Assembly (NCBI GenBank): GCA_019359125.1
Contig: JAHHHY010000013.1
Location: 124,001-188,000, forward strand
Direction of reading: 5' to 3'
Source: Pleurocapsa minor GSE-CHR-MK 17-07R
GTDB lineage: Bacteria > Chloroflexota > Anaerolineae > Aggregatilineales > Phototrophicaceae
DNA: 64,000 nucleotides
The notes below the pieces were generated by a model that saw only the letters and a program-made list of their open reading frames with translations, did no database searches and was not told the origin of the DNA. The position numbers and the translations under genes were made by a program. Shown here one piece after another: positions 36,803-45,711 of the stretch. Each line of letters opens with the position of its first letter. The first letter of the stretch is position 1.

Positions 36803-37693
36803 ATGACCGATGTACAGCACTTTACAGGCAAACAGCGCGAACGCCGGTCGTTTACCTTAAACACGCGCCAGAGCACGCTGCTGATGAAGACGCTGGCGGC
36901 CATCATCCTGCTGTTCGGGCTGGTGGTGATGATGCTGCCATTCCTGTGGATGGTGTCGACGGCGTTCAAGCAGCCCACCAGCATTTTTGTGCTGCCGCCA
37001 GAATGGATCCCGGCCAATCCCACGCTGGAAAATTTCACGCGTGCCTGGGAGATTGCCCAGCTTCCGCGCGGCTTTCTGAACTCGGCCTTCATCGCAATCG
37101 TCTCGACCGTCGGTGAGGTGTTTTTCGCAACACTGGCCGGATTTGCCTTCTCGCGCATGCGGTTTCCCGGGCGCGACAAGCTGTTTGGGCTGCTGCTGGC
37201 CACGCTGACCATCCCCGGTGTGGTGATGCTGGTGCCCGCCTTCATCCTGTTCTCGCGTGTGGGCTGGGTAAATACCTGGAATCCGCTCATCATTCCGGTG
37301 ATGTTTGGCACGCCGTTCGCCATCTTCCTCAGCCGACAGTTCTTCGCCACATTGCCAGACGACCTGTCTGACGCGGCGAAAGTCGATGGCGCCAACTGGT
37401 TCCAGACGTATTTCTTCATCTTTATGCCGCTGGCACGGCCGATCATCGCCACGCTGTTCGTGCTGGGATTCATCGCACGCTGGAACGATTTCCTCAATCC
37501 GCTGATTTACCTCAGGTCGGTCGAGTTGTTCCCGGTGCCGCTGCTGCTGGCGCGGCTGGACTCGATGTATGAGCAGAACTGGACCCTGCTGATGGCCGGT
37601 GCCACCCTCGCGCTGCTGCCCATTCTGGCACTGTTTTTCGCCTTGCAGCGCTATTTCGTGGAGTCGGTCGCGCTGACCGGCTCAAAAGGCTGA
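36803..37693 (+). CDS. Sugar ABC transporter permease (MalG/UgpE class)
   Basis: 296 residues with six predicted helices. The EAA loop is DLSDAAKVDGANWFQTYFFIFMPLARP and the C-terminus RYFVESVALTGSKG is typical of MalG-like proteins. The gene starts four bases after the preceding permease. No ATPase gene follows, so an ATPase encoded elsewhere must energise the importer. Confidence 0.94.
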   Translation: MTDVQHFTGKQRERRSFTLNTRQSTLLMKTLAAIILLFGLVVMMLPFLWMVSTAFKQPTSIFVLPPEWIPANPTLENFTRAWEIAQLPRGFLNSAFIAIVSTVGEVFFATLAGFAFSRMRFPGRDKLFGLLLATLTIPGVVMLVPAFILFSRVGWVNTWNPLIIPVMFGTPFAIFLSRQFFATLPDDLSDAAKVDGANWFQTYFFIFMPLARPIIATLFVLGFIARWNDFLNPLIYLRSVELFPVPLLLARLDSMYEQNWTLLMAGATLALLPILALFFALQRYFVESVALTGSKG

Positions 37694-37737
37694 CCCGGCA
37701 GATATGAATGCAACCTGCCTGTCTGAAAGGTAAACGC

Positions 37738-39231
37738 ATGAAACGCGCACCAGGATTTACACTTGGTTTATGTCTCACACTACTCCTGTTCCCTAGTTTA
37801 CTTCTGGCGAATCCCGTGCGCGCACAGCAGACCAGCACCCCCCCTGTGATTGCCCTTCCTGCCTATGAGGGGATGATTTCCGTAGCCCCAGGCGGACGCT
37901 ACTTTATGGATGAGGCCGGACAGGGCTTCATCGTGATCGGGCAAAACGATGCTATTTCCTGGCCTGGACTGAATACGCTGTTCGACGGCAGCTCGACCGA
38001 ACAGACAGAAGCCTATGTGCGCGATCTGCGCGCACATGGTGTCACCGTCAGCCGCATCATGATCGAGTATGCCCAGCAGCCTGAAACCATTCTGGAAAAT
38101 CCGGTCGGGCAGTTCAATGAGCAGGTGGTGGCCTTCTGGGACGCCTTCATTCCGATGGCCGAGGCCCATGGGCTGTATCTGCTGCTGACGCCTTATGACA
38201 CCTTTTGGCAGTCAGACCGCTGGGAGAGCTATCCCTACAACAGCACCATGGGCGGCCCATGCGCCACCCGCAGCGAGTGGCTGACCGGACGCGCCTGTAT
38301 CGAGGCGCAGAAGAATCGCTGGCGCTTCATGATTGACCGCTGGGGCGATTCTCCAAACATCTTCGCCTGGGACATCATGAACGAGGTCGAGCTGTGGTGG
38401 GGGAATTCCAACGACGAAATCGCAGCGTATGTGGATGAAATGGCCGCTTTTGTGCGCGACTATGAGATGGAACGCTGGGGACGGTCGCATATGCTGACTG
38501 TGTCCTCGGCCGCGCCCACGCCCGAAGGCGCGCTGGGCCGAATCATCTACAACCATCCGGCGCTTGATTTTGCCAACACCCACCTGTATATCGGCGATAT
38601 CATGGACCCATCGGACCCGTATCTGCCCGGTGCGATGATGTCTGGCGGGGTGGCCCTGTCGCTGGAAAGTATCCGCCAGCCGCGCCCGTATTTCGACAGC
38701 GAGAGCGGCCCCATCAGCGACTGGATCGTCAATCCGCAGTTCGACCAGGAATACCATAACAACATGAGCTGGGCGCATCTGGCCGCCTGTGGCGCCGGAA
38801 CCGGCATGCGCTGGCCGTATACATCGCCCCACTTCATCCTGCCGGAGCTGCGCGATAACCTGCTGGCCGTCGCCCGTTTTGCCACAGCCATCGACTGGGC
38901 CAATTTTGCCAGCGAGAATATCACCCGCAGCGTGACGGTCAGCGACCGGCAGATTCTGCGTGCAGGCTGTTCTGATGTTGAAACAGGCATCGTCTGGCTG
39001 GCGGCTGATCGGCGCACCCGTGAGGTTCAGCTTCCGGGAAACACCGTCACCATCAGCGCAATCTTCCCGGCGGGCGAGTATGAACTGACATACTGGGACA
39101 CCTATCGCGGTGAGGTGCTTGTGTCCGAGGTGGCAACAGCCACCGATGGCGAGTTGACATTTGTCATACCTGCTCTGGGGGGAGATGTGCGGTCTGTGGC
39201 ACTGCTCATCCGGCGAGTCGGTGATTCGTAG
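37738..39231 (+). CDS. Secreted GH5/GH-A clan glycosidase-like protein
   Basis: 497 residues. The signal peptide is GLCLTLLLFPSLLLANPVRAQ. The mature protein has a TIM barrel with WDIMNEVELWWGN (acid/base Glu, strand 4) near residue 220 and YFDSESGPISDW (nucleophile Glu candidate, strand 7) near 320, matching clan GH-A mannanase/cellulase proteins. The last 80 residues are a beta-sandwich domain (FPAGEYELTYWDTYRGEV). It is one of the few exported hydrolases in the window and may release oligosaccharides for the adjacent importer. AAAGG precedes the ATG by seven bases; an ATG at 37708 is weaker. Confidence 0.85.
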   Translation: MKRAPGFTLGLCLTLLLFPSLLLANPVRAQQTSTPPVIALPAYEGMISVAPGGRYFMDEAGQGFIVIGQNDAISWPGLNTLFDGSSTEQTEAYVRDLRAHGVTVSRIMIEYAQQPETILENPVGQFNEQVVAFWDAFIPMAEAHGLYLLLTPYDTFWQSDRWESYPYNSTMGGPCATRSEWLTGRACIEAQKNRWRFMIDRWGDSPNIFAWDIMNEVELWWGNSNDEIAAYVDEMAAFVRDYEMERWGRSHMLTVSSAAPTPEGALGRIIYNHPALDFANTHLYIGDIMDPSDPYLPGAMMSGGVALSLESIRQPRPYFDSESGPISDWIVNPQFDQEYHNNMSWAHLAACGAGTGMRWPYTSPHFILPELRDNLLAVARFATAIDWANFASENITRSVTVSDRQILRAGCSDVETGIVWLAADRRTREVQLPGNTVTISAIFPAGEYELTYWDTYRGEVLVSEVATATDGELTFVIPALGGDVRSVALLIRRVGDS

Positions 39232-39781
39232 ATGTGAACAAGGTTTCCTGCCCGGCAAATCGTCGAAGCATGGCACGAGGAGTAAAATCTCCACTGGACG
39301 CATAGCTCGCTCGGACTTCTGTCCCCAGCAGACTATGCACGTTCACGTTCGACTCTCGCTCTTACTGGTACATAGTCGGGGGCAGGTCACTGTATTTTTC
39401 GATCTTACACCTTTTAATGTCCTCTAGCATATCCGTGCAGGTTTCAGTCTCGTGTTGTGGGAATTTCCAGATTGAGCACATGACATTCAGATGTTGGAAC
39501 ACAACGCACCAATACTTCTCAGCCGATGTGCTCGACCTGATGCGCCGCTACGACGCTGCAATTGTCGCTTCAATCGGCTGAAAACCGTTCATAACTGGTC
39601 AACCCGTTCATGCTGAGGGAAAAAGCATGAACGGGTTGATGGGTTTTGCCTACGCCTCGTCACCCTGTTTCGATTTTCTTTTCGGTGCAGCGAGGGTGTC
39701 TTATCCGCGCATCCAGGCTTCATGATGCTGACTACGGTGGGCGAGTCTCATGGTCTTATCGATGACCAGGCGCAAACATCA
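39232..39781. other. Intergenic stretch of 550 bp
   Basis: This lies between convergent genes. It holds a 16-bp inverted repeat at 39599-39639 and a 33-codon ATG frame at 39480-39581 with no ribosome-binding site. I see no RNA gene, promoter pair or recognised protein. Confidence 0.6.
39599..39647. terminator. 16-bp inverted repeat between convergent genes
   Basis: TCAACCCGTTCATGCT (39599-39614) pairs perfectly with AGCATGAACGGGTTGA (39624-39639) across a nine-base loop. TGGGTTTT follows on the right. It is a likely terminator for the flanking genes, though the T-run is displaced by four bases. Confidence 0.7.
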
Positions 39782-40912
39782 TCAGGATGCTGGATTTTCC
39801 ATCAGAAAGCTGCTCGTGATTTCCAGGGACAGGTCTTCCACAGCGATGGAATCCCCCCCGCTGAGGATGATGACGATCATGTCTGCTTCCGGCAAATACA
39901 CGCTGATACCGAGGAAACCGAGGACACCGCCTGCATGGCCCCATGCGACACCCGAAGGGGTGTTCCATTCATTCAATCCCAGGCTGTAGCCGAAAAAGTC
40001 ATCCACTGTCTCGAAACTCAGCAGTTCCTCCATCATTGCCGGGCTCAAAAGCGTCTGCCTTTGCAGTAGGGCCTGGTAGAAGGTATGCAGGTCATTGACA
40101 TTCGAGACCAGTCCCCCGTCGCCTAATCCTGCGCCGTCGTTGATCTCGCTGAAATTCACCAGCAGGGTATCGTCATACAGATCCCCATAGGCATCGACGA
40201 AACCACCGGGTAAAAATTCGCTCACCTGGGTATAGGTGTCTGCCATGTTCAGGGGTTCAAGGATGCGCTCGCGGATGAGGCTGTGCAGCCCCATGGATGA
40301 TGCTTCTTCCAGGATGATCTGCAACAGCAGATAGTTGGAGTTAGAGTACGCAAATTCCGCGCCAGGGGCGAACAGTGCGGGCCGATTATACGAGTAAGCC
40401 AGCGCGTCCTGCGCTGTCCACTCACGCTGTGGATCCGCCTCCACTGCCGCCCAGAAATCTTCCGTCCCCAGATAATCGTCAATACCGCTCCGCATGGTCA
40501 GCAGCTGCCGAATGGTCACAGACTGCGTGTTCGCGATGTTTTGCAGGATATCCTCTGGCAACCATGCGCTGGCAGCGTCATCAAGGCCAAACACACCCTC
40601 TTCGACCAGCATCAGCGTAACCACCGCGACGAACGTCTTGGACATACTGCCGATGCGGAAGCGGTCGTTCACGGTTGTTGGCTCATTTTCCCGTGCCACC
40701 CCTGAAGCGGCGCTCCATGTCCCCTGCGGCGTGGATACATAGACCACCAGGGGATCGTCAGCCTGGGCATACTGACTCACAATCTCGTCCAGCAGGTTTT
40801 GTCTGTCGTCTGCGAGGGCCGTGCCCACACCCAACAGCACGACCAAAAGCACACATTGTATGAAACGCACCACGGTTTTGCTCCCATTGTCTGATTGATC
40901 TTTCAGACTCAT
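39782..40912 (-). CDS. Serine hydrolase, class C beta-lactamase/PBP4-like
   Basis: 376 residues from the ATG at 40912; the longer frame adds a non-hydrophobic leader. The N-terminus (VVRFIQCVLLVVLLGVGTALA) is a signal peptide. The SxxK motif is in GSMSKTF, the YxN motif in FAYSNSNYLLL, and the HxG-type third motif in WGHAGGVLGF. The family includes beta-lactamases, esterases and D-Ala-D-Ala peptidases, so antibiotic resistance is not implied. It diverges from a two-component system, which might control it through the 186-bp region between the two genes. Confidence 0.87.
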   Translation of the reverse strand: MSLKDQSDNGSKTVVRFIQCVLLVVLLGVGTALADDRQNLLDEIVSQYAQADDPLVVYVSTPQGTWSAASGVARENEPTTVNDRFRIGSMSKTFVAVVTLMLVEEGVFGLDDAASAWLPEDILQNIANTQSVTIRQLLTMRSGIDDYLGTEDFWAAVEADPQREWTAQDALAYSYNRPALFAPGAEFAYSNSNYLLLQIILEEASSMGLHSLIRERILEPLNMADTYTQVSEFLPGGFVDAYGDLYDDTLLVNFSEINDGAGLGDGGLVSNVNDLHTFYQALLQRQTLLSPAMMEELLSFETVDDFFGYSLGLNEWNTPSGVAWGHAGGVLGFLGISVYLPEADMIVIILSGGDSIAVEDLSLEITSSFLMENPAS

Positions 40913-41098
40913 GGTTGCGGCAAAAAATAAATACCGGATGAGTAATATGGGCTCAGGCACGAAATCTCTGCAAATAGCAGCAGCACCCTCTGCGCTGTGC
41001 AGACATCCCATGCGTAAATTCTCTGTAGAATAAAAATTACCCGTGAACGCAGGGTGGCTTACGCCCAATAACGTTTTAGCTGACTTAAGGGACTGACC

Positions 41099-41743
41099 AT
41101 GTCGCCGACCACCACCCTGATCGTGGATGACCACGCCATTGTGCGCCAGGGCCTGCGTTTATTGCTGGAAGCGCATCCTGGTATTCAAATCGTTGGGGAA
41201 GCCAAAGATGCCGAATCAGCGGTCATTCTGGCGAAATCCAGACAGCCGATGCTGATTCTGATGGACCTGATCATGCCGGGTATGGGCGGTTTGGAGGGCA
41301 TCAGGCAGATACTGGCGCTGGGCTTTAATCCACGCATTCTGGTGTTGACTTCATCGGTGGAGGAGCACCTGGTCAAAAAAGCGTTACTGGCCGGTGCCCA
41401 TGGCTACATCCTCAAAGCCAGCCGTCCAGCCGAACTCATTCAATCCATCGAGAAAGTCATTGGCGGCGAACTGGCACTTGATCAGGGAACCAGCGATATT
41501 CTGGTGCGCAGCGTTATCAAGCATGATGAGATGGATCGATTGACTGAACGCGAACGCGAGATCTTCGACGTGATGGCGCGCGGATTCACGAATCTGCAAA
41601 TTGCGGAGCAGTTCACCATCAGCGAAGGGACCGTGAGGACGCATGTGGCCAATATTCTGGGAAAGCTTGCCATTCGTGATCGCACCCAACTGACGATTTA
41701 CGCACTCAAACGCGGATTAATCCAACTGGACGACCTGCCATGA
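41099..41743 (+). CDS. NarL/LuxR-family response regulator
   Basis: 214 residues. The receiver domain has the acidic pair VDDH near residue 10, the phospho-acceptor Asp56 (ILMDLIMPGM), a Thr/Ser (VLTSS) and the Lys of ILKAS. The LuxR-type helix-turn-helix spans LTEREREIFDVMARGFTN to ISEGTVRTHVANILGKL. AAGGGA precedes the ATG. It overlaps the kinase gene by four bases (ATGA), so the pair is translationally coupled. Confidence 0.95.
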   Translation: MSPTTTLIVDDHAIVRQGLRLLLEAHPGIQIVGEAKDAESAVILAKSRQPMLILMDLIMPGMGGLEGIRQILALGFNPRILVLTSSVEEHLVKKALLAGAHGYILKASRPAELIQSIEKVIGGELALDQGTSDILVRSVIKHDEMDRLTEREREIFDVMARGFTNLQIAEQFTISEGTVRTHVANILGKLAIRDRTQLTIYALKRGLIQLDDLP

Positions 41744-43185
41744 GTACTCCCCTGCGATTACCAATGAATATGTCATCTATAGCAGCACGACTGTTCATCA
41801 GCCATGTGATCGTTGGTGCTTTAACGACGTTATTGTTGGCAGCTGTTTTCACGCTGGGAATTGCAGTCTCGACCGTACTGCTGAATCCGGCGGATTACGT
41901 GAATTTTGCTGAAGATGTCGCTCTTTCCTGGCTGATGCCTGACAGCCATTATGTGTCTGCCGCGGCCCAGAACGACACCCTGAATTTCACGCCTCCCGGT
42001 TACGCGATGGTGATGGATGCCAGCCACCAGGTTGTGTTTACCCAGAGTACTGCCATGTGTGCTGTGGGCGATAATCTTTCGGCGTGCGCGCCTCACCTGG
42101 TCGGTTTATCAGCGGGCGAAAACGTCGTCGAGATGAATGGGGATACCTGGATTGAAGTCGTCTTGCCGATCGCGACAGGTCATTATGTTATTGGCTACTT
42201 CGTCAGCCCGACACAAGGGAACATCCTGGACTGGCTGTCTGATTTAGTGCAAAAACTGCCTGGCTTATTGTTGACGATCACGTTCTTCATCATGTTGGCT
42301 TCCATACCTGCCAGTGCATTGTTAAGCTGGCTGTTTGCCCGCCCGCTCCTTAATCGTATTTCACGCATTGCGACCACCAGCCAGCGGTTCGCCGATGGCG
42401 ATCTGCAGATACGGGTACGAGATTTCCGGCGGGACGAAGTCGGCATATTGGCGCAGCAATTTAACAGCATGGCCGATAGTCTTCAACAGAATATTTATGC
42501 CCTGCGGCACTTGCTCAAATTGAATGGTGAACTGACGATACAGGCTGAACTGGATGCTGCACAGCGAGAGCGGCTCAAATTATCGCGGCATCTCCATGAC
42601 GATTTAGCACAACAGTTGTTCAGCATCGCTATTTCCAGCGCCGCCCTGCCAGATCTGATTCAACGCAATCCATCAGACAGCGTCCGACAAGCACAAAATA
42701 TTTCCCGGATGACGGAAGACGCGCTGATTGAACTGAGAACCCTGCTGGTCGATTTGCGTCCAGGTGGCCTGCTGGAATCAGGATTGGCACGCGGACTGAA
42801 AGCCTTATGTGAAAAATGGCAGGAAACCCATCACATCACCGTTGAACTGTCATTGATGCTTCGGCAGGAGGACTTTTCTTCGGCGTTACAGGTCGCCATT
42901 TTTAGAATTGTGCAGGAAAGCCTGAACAATATCGTCAAACATGCTCATGCAAAGCACGTAGTCGTATCTCTTGTGGAGGGACGAGAGCGTCTGACAGTGA
43001 GCATCAGTGATGATGGCGTCGGATTTCAGCCCCCTTCAACACCCCGTAATGGACAATTAGGGTTACTGACCTTACGCGAAAGGGCGGAGGCATTTGGCGG
43101 CCAGCTTATCGTCGAAAGCGATATAGGTCAGGGAACAACCGTCCGTGTCGAGCTGCCATCTTCTGCGCAGGAACGCCTGATCTAG
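41740..43185 (+). CDS. NarX/DesK-type sensor histidine kinase (HisKA_3)
   Basis: 481 residues. TM1 is near 22-50 and TM2 near 185-208, flanking an external sensor of about 130 residues with two Cys (TAMCAVGDNLSACAP). HAMP follows (about 200-260). The HisKA_3 phospho-His is in RHLHDDLAQQLFS near residue 286. The HATPase domain has IVQESLNNIVKHA and ISDDGVGFQPP, ending in LLTLRERAEAFGG. The two Cys suggest a disulphide in the sensor. It pairs with the upstream LuxR regulator. Confidence 0.94.
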   Translation: MSTPLRLPMNMSSIAARLFISHVIVGALTTLLLAAVFTLGIAVSTVLLNPADYVNFAEDVALSWLMPDSHYVSAAAQNDTLNFTPPGYAMVMDASHQVVFTQSTAMCAVGDNLSACAPHLVGLSAGENVVEMNGDTWIEVVLPIATGHYVIGYFVSPTQGNILDWLSDLVQKLPGLLLTITFFIMLASIPASALLSWLFARPLLNRISRIATTSQRFADGDLQIRVRDFRRDEVGILAQQFNSMADSLQQNIYALRHLLKLNGELTIQAELDAAQRERLKLSRHLHDDLAQQLFSIAISSAALPDLIQRNPSDSVRQAQNISRMTEDALIELRTLLVDLRPGGLLESGLARGLKALCEKWQETHHITVELSLMLRQEDFSSALQVAIFRIVQESLNNIVKHAHAKHVVVSLVEGRERLTVSISDDGVGFQPPSTPRNGQLGLLTLRERAEAFGGQLIVESDIGQGTTVRVELPSSAQERLI

Positions 43186-43309
43186 CGTCAACGCTTTGAC
43201 CATGATATCTCTGCAAATTGCAGAGAGTAAATCTCCAGCGCGACGGAGGTATTCGCCCTGGCCCTGGGCGACACTGTCGGCATCACAAGCACACGGGACA
43301 GAAATCGTG

Positions 43310-43594
43310 ATGACGATTGTTAAACAGGGCAGTTATCACTTGCTGATGACTCTTGCAGCGATCATTGGCCTCATAGGCACCGCGGCGTTTTTCTTCTTTG
43401 GCGTTGGCTACATCAACCTCGCATTGTTGTTTCTGGCCATGTTCATCTCATATATCGCCATCACGTTGACCCTGGGCTACGCGCTCAGTCACTTCTATCA
43501 GCCAACGCGTCGCCAGGTATTGATCACAAACATCGTCATGTCGGTGTTTGCAGTCATTGGGGGCTTCGTGTTCGGGAAATTACTCGTAGGCTAG
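43310..43594 (+). CDS. Small two-to-three-helix membrane protein
   Basis: About 94 residues from the ATG at 43310. Hydrophobic helices lie near 10-30, 33-55 and 70-92, separated by short polar turns (SHFYQPTRRQ). The family is not recognised. It follows the kinase gene by 124 bases and its stop overlaps the upstream GTG of the S41 gene, so it may be a membrane partner of that peptidase or of the sensor. A GTG at 43307 is equally possible. Confidence 0.6.
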   Translation: MTIVKQGSYHLLMTLAAIIGLIGTAAFFFFGVGYINLALLFLAMFISYIAITLTLGYALSHFYQPTRRQVLITNIVMSVFAVIGGFVFGKLLVG

Positions 43595-43611
43595 TGTTAA
43601 AGGGAATCTTC

Positions 43612-44919
43612 GTGGCCGTGTCCAATGTACTCAAAGCACTTGCCCTTTTACCCGGTTTTCTGCTCTTTCCACTGCTGATTTCCGGGGGCATCATCGGCTA
43701 TATGGCTTCTCGTTCGCTGCCATCCGATGCTATCGTGGTCGCGCCTGACAGCACTCGCGAGGGCCGATGGGCACAAGACCTTGATTATGTGGTGCAGGTT
43801 CTGACATCCCGACATGCGGATGCTTTTTATGTGGCTGACGAAGCGGATTGGCTGGCATTCGCAGCTGATATCCGTGAGAACATCGCCACACTGACTGACG
43901 AGGAAATCACGTTCCGCCTGATGCAGCTCGTCGGCAGAGTGCGTGATGGACACACGGGCATCGCATTGACCGGCATGTGGGCTGATTTGCTGGAAAACTA
44001 CAACTATCCCCTCAAACTTGCCTACTTTGATGACGGTTTGTTTGTCGTTCAGGCGGCCTATGAAGCGCAACCTGCCATTGGCGCAGCGCTGATCGCTGTG
44101 AATGGGGTATCCGTAGATGAGATTGTCACACAGCTGGACGATACGCTCTACTACGACGAAGGCAATCCATACGGACGTCAGACTTCCATCGAGGCGCTTT
44201 TCGCCCGACCTGCGCGGCTGTACCTGGGTGGCATCGTCACCGATCTTGCCCAGGCGACCTTCACTTTCCTGCCGGATGACGGCGAAACATTTGATCTGAA
44301 CCTGAATACCTATGACACCATTCCTGGCAGCGATTTCAGGGGCTATGACCGTTTCCCCGTGCCTGTTTACCGTACCTATGAAAGCGAAGATCGAGCCGTC
44401 TGGTTTGTGCATCTTCCGGATAGTGATGCCGTCTATTTGCAGTATAACGATGCTCAGGTGGACTTCTTCGAGTTTGTCACCACGGCCACACAGGCCCTGC
44501 AAACGGCCAGCCAGGAAAGTGCCGATAAATTCATCATTGATGTTCGCAATAACCGTGGAGGAAGCGATCTGCCTTTCCTGCTGTTTCACTACCGTCTCCA
44601 GCAGACTTCGCTGTATGTCTATGGCATCATGAGCCGATACACATTTTCGTCAGGGTTCAGCGTCATCGCCGATCTGACCTTGAGTGGCGCAACGATTGTC
44701 GGACAACCAGCAGGCACACGCCCGAATTTTTTCGGCAATGTCCTTACTTCGGCCTTACCAAACTCGGGGCTGACGCTCGTGTATCCGACCACCGCCGGGA
44801 TGAAGCTGGAAGACTATGGCGATGCACCGCTGTTTTCCCCTGACATTTCAGTCCCCTTCACGTCGACGGATTTCTTCGCCGGGCGCGACCCTTATCTTGA
44901 GGCAATTCTCAATCCGTGA
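43612..44919 (+). CDS. S41-family peptidase
   Basis: 435 residues from GTG 43612, which has AAAGGG a few bases upstream; a GTG at 43594 overlaps the preceding stop and is an alternative. Residues 1-35 form a membrane anchor. The TSP-like S41 domain shows RVRDGHTGI, FIIDVRNNRGGSDLPFL and SRYTFSSGFSVI, where a Ser of FSSG is the likely nucleophile; the Lys normally seen about 25 residues later is not clear. A small PDZ-like region (VNGVSVDEIVTQLDD) is present. It would act outside the membrane. It is cotranscribed with the two-component system. Confidence 0.8.
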   Translation: MAVSNVLKALALLPGFLLFPLLISGGIIGYMASRSLPSDAIVVAPDSTREGRWAQDLDYVVQVLTSRHADAFYVADEADWLAFAADIRENIATLTDEEITFRLMQLVGRVRDGHTGIALTGMWADLLENYNYPLKLAYFDDGLFVVQAAYEAQPAIGAALIAVNGVSVDEIVTQLDDTLYYDEGNPYGRQTSIEALFARPARLYLGGIVTDLAQATFTFLPDDGETFDLNLNTYDTIPGSDFRGYDRFPVPVYRTYESEDRAVWFVHLPDSDAVYLQYNDAQVDFFEFVTTATQALQTASQESADKFIIDVRNNRGGSDLPFLLFHYRLQQTSLYVYGIMSRYTFSSGFSVIADLTLSGATIVGQPAGTRPNFFGNVLTSALPNSGLTLVYPTTAGMKLEDYGDAPLFSPDISVPFTSTDFFAGRDPYLEAILNP

Positions 44920-45113
44920 AGTGATTCCTTATCCATCGTGCTGACGCCAGAGTACGGCGCATGGACCGTCAGCAGACCTGGCCTGCCTGGCTGACGCGCA
45001 CGATGAAATCGGACAGAAACGAATTCCCTCCAAACAATGCGGGATCAAGAGAATGTTAGCCGAGTGTCAGGTGATACAATCAGCCCGCAAAAAGGACTCG
45101 GAGGAGTTTTGTC

Positions 45114-45563
45114 ATGACAACGTGGCCAGATCATCTGCCCGTGCGCAGCGTCCGCATGGCCCGTCACACCAATCAGCTTGAAGCGATTATCACCTTCTAT
45201 CGGGACATCATCGGCCTGCCGGAAATTGGGGGCTTCAGGGGTCACGATGGCTACGATGGTGTAATGCTTGGCCTGCCAGGGGAAGATTACTACCTGGAAT
45301 TCACCGCGCACCCGGGTGGCCCGTCTGTCGCACCGCCATCACGCGATAACCTGCTGGTGTTCTACATCGACGATCAGGATGCCATCGCGGCCATCGTGGA
45401 GCGTCTGCGCCAACACGGATACAGCCCGGTTGAACCGGAGAATCCCTACTGGTCGAAAGGGGGTGTCACCTTCGAGGACCCTGAAGGCTGGCATATTGTC
45501 TTCATGAATATGCGCGAGCGCCAGCGCATCCTGGACGCAGAAGCAGCAGACGCTTCAACGTGA
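45114..45563 (+). CDS. VOC-superfamily (glyoxalase/bleomycin-resistance fold) protein
   Basis: 149 residues with two beta-alpha-beta-beta-beta repeats. Metal-ligand positions include His in MARHTNQLEAIITFY, Glu in YYLEFTAHPGG, and Glu in FEDPEGWHIVFMN. The family covers glyoxalases, dioxygenases and antibiotic-binding proteins, so substrate is unknown. GGAGGAG precedes the ATG. It is monocistronic. Confidence 0.88.
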   Translation: MTTWPDHLPVRSVRMARHTNQLEAIITFYRDIIGLPEIGGFRGHDGYDGVMLGLPGEDYYLEFTAHPGGPSVAPPSRDNLLVFYIDDQDAIAAIVERLRQHGYSPVEPENPYWSKGGVTFEDPEGWHIVFMNMRERQRILDAEAADAST

Positions 45564-45650
45564 CCGTATGCCTCATGAGTTGGATAGACAGGCGTCTCCC
45601 CTCGCTGACCGGCAGGGGTTATTCAATTGCCATAAAGGACATGTTGCTGC

Positions 45651-45681
45651 TTGACTTTCAGGCTACCTGAGACTGTATGCT
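45651..45681 (+). promoter_or_regulatory. MerR-type promoter with 19-bp spacer and central palindrome
   Basis: A -35 box TTGACT (45651-45656) and a -10 box TATGCT (45676-45681) are separated by 19 bases, longer than the usual 17 and typical of MerR-activated promoters. The spacer holds the perfect palindrome TCAGG-CTA-CCTGA (45658-45670), the likely binding site. It lies 30 bases before the MerR-family gene, indicating autoregulation. Confidence 0.9.
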
Positions 45682-45711
45682 GTCATCAACTTCGCGCGGA
45701 GGTGTAACACT

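Noticed and set aside
39480-39581. A 33-codon ATG frame ending DVLDLMRRYDAAIVASIG
   Set aside because: It reads like the tail of a gene but has no ribosome-binding site, no family match and no upstream continuation.
44940-44980. Short inverted repeat GCTGACG/CGTCAGC after the S41 gene
   Set aside because: The stem is seven bases with a 20-base loop and no T-run, so it was too weak to call as a terminator.
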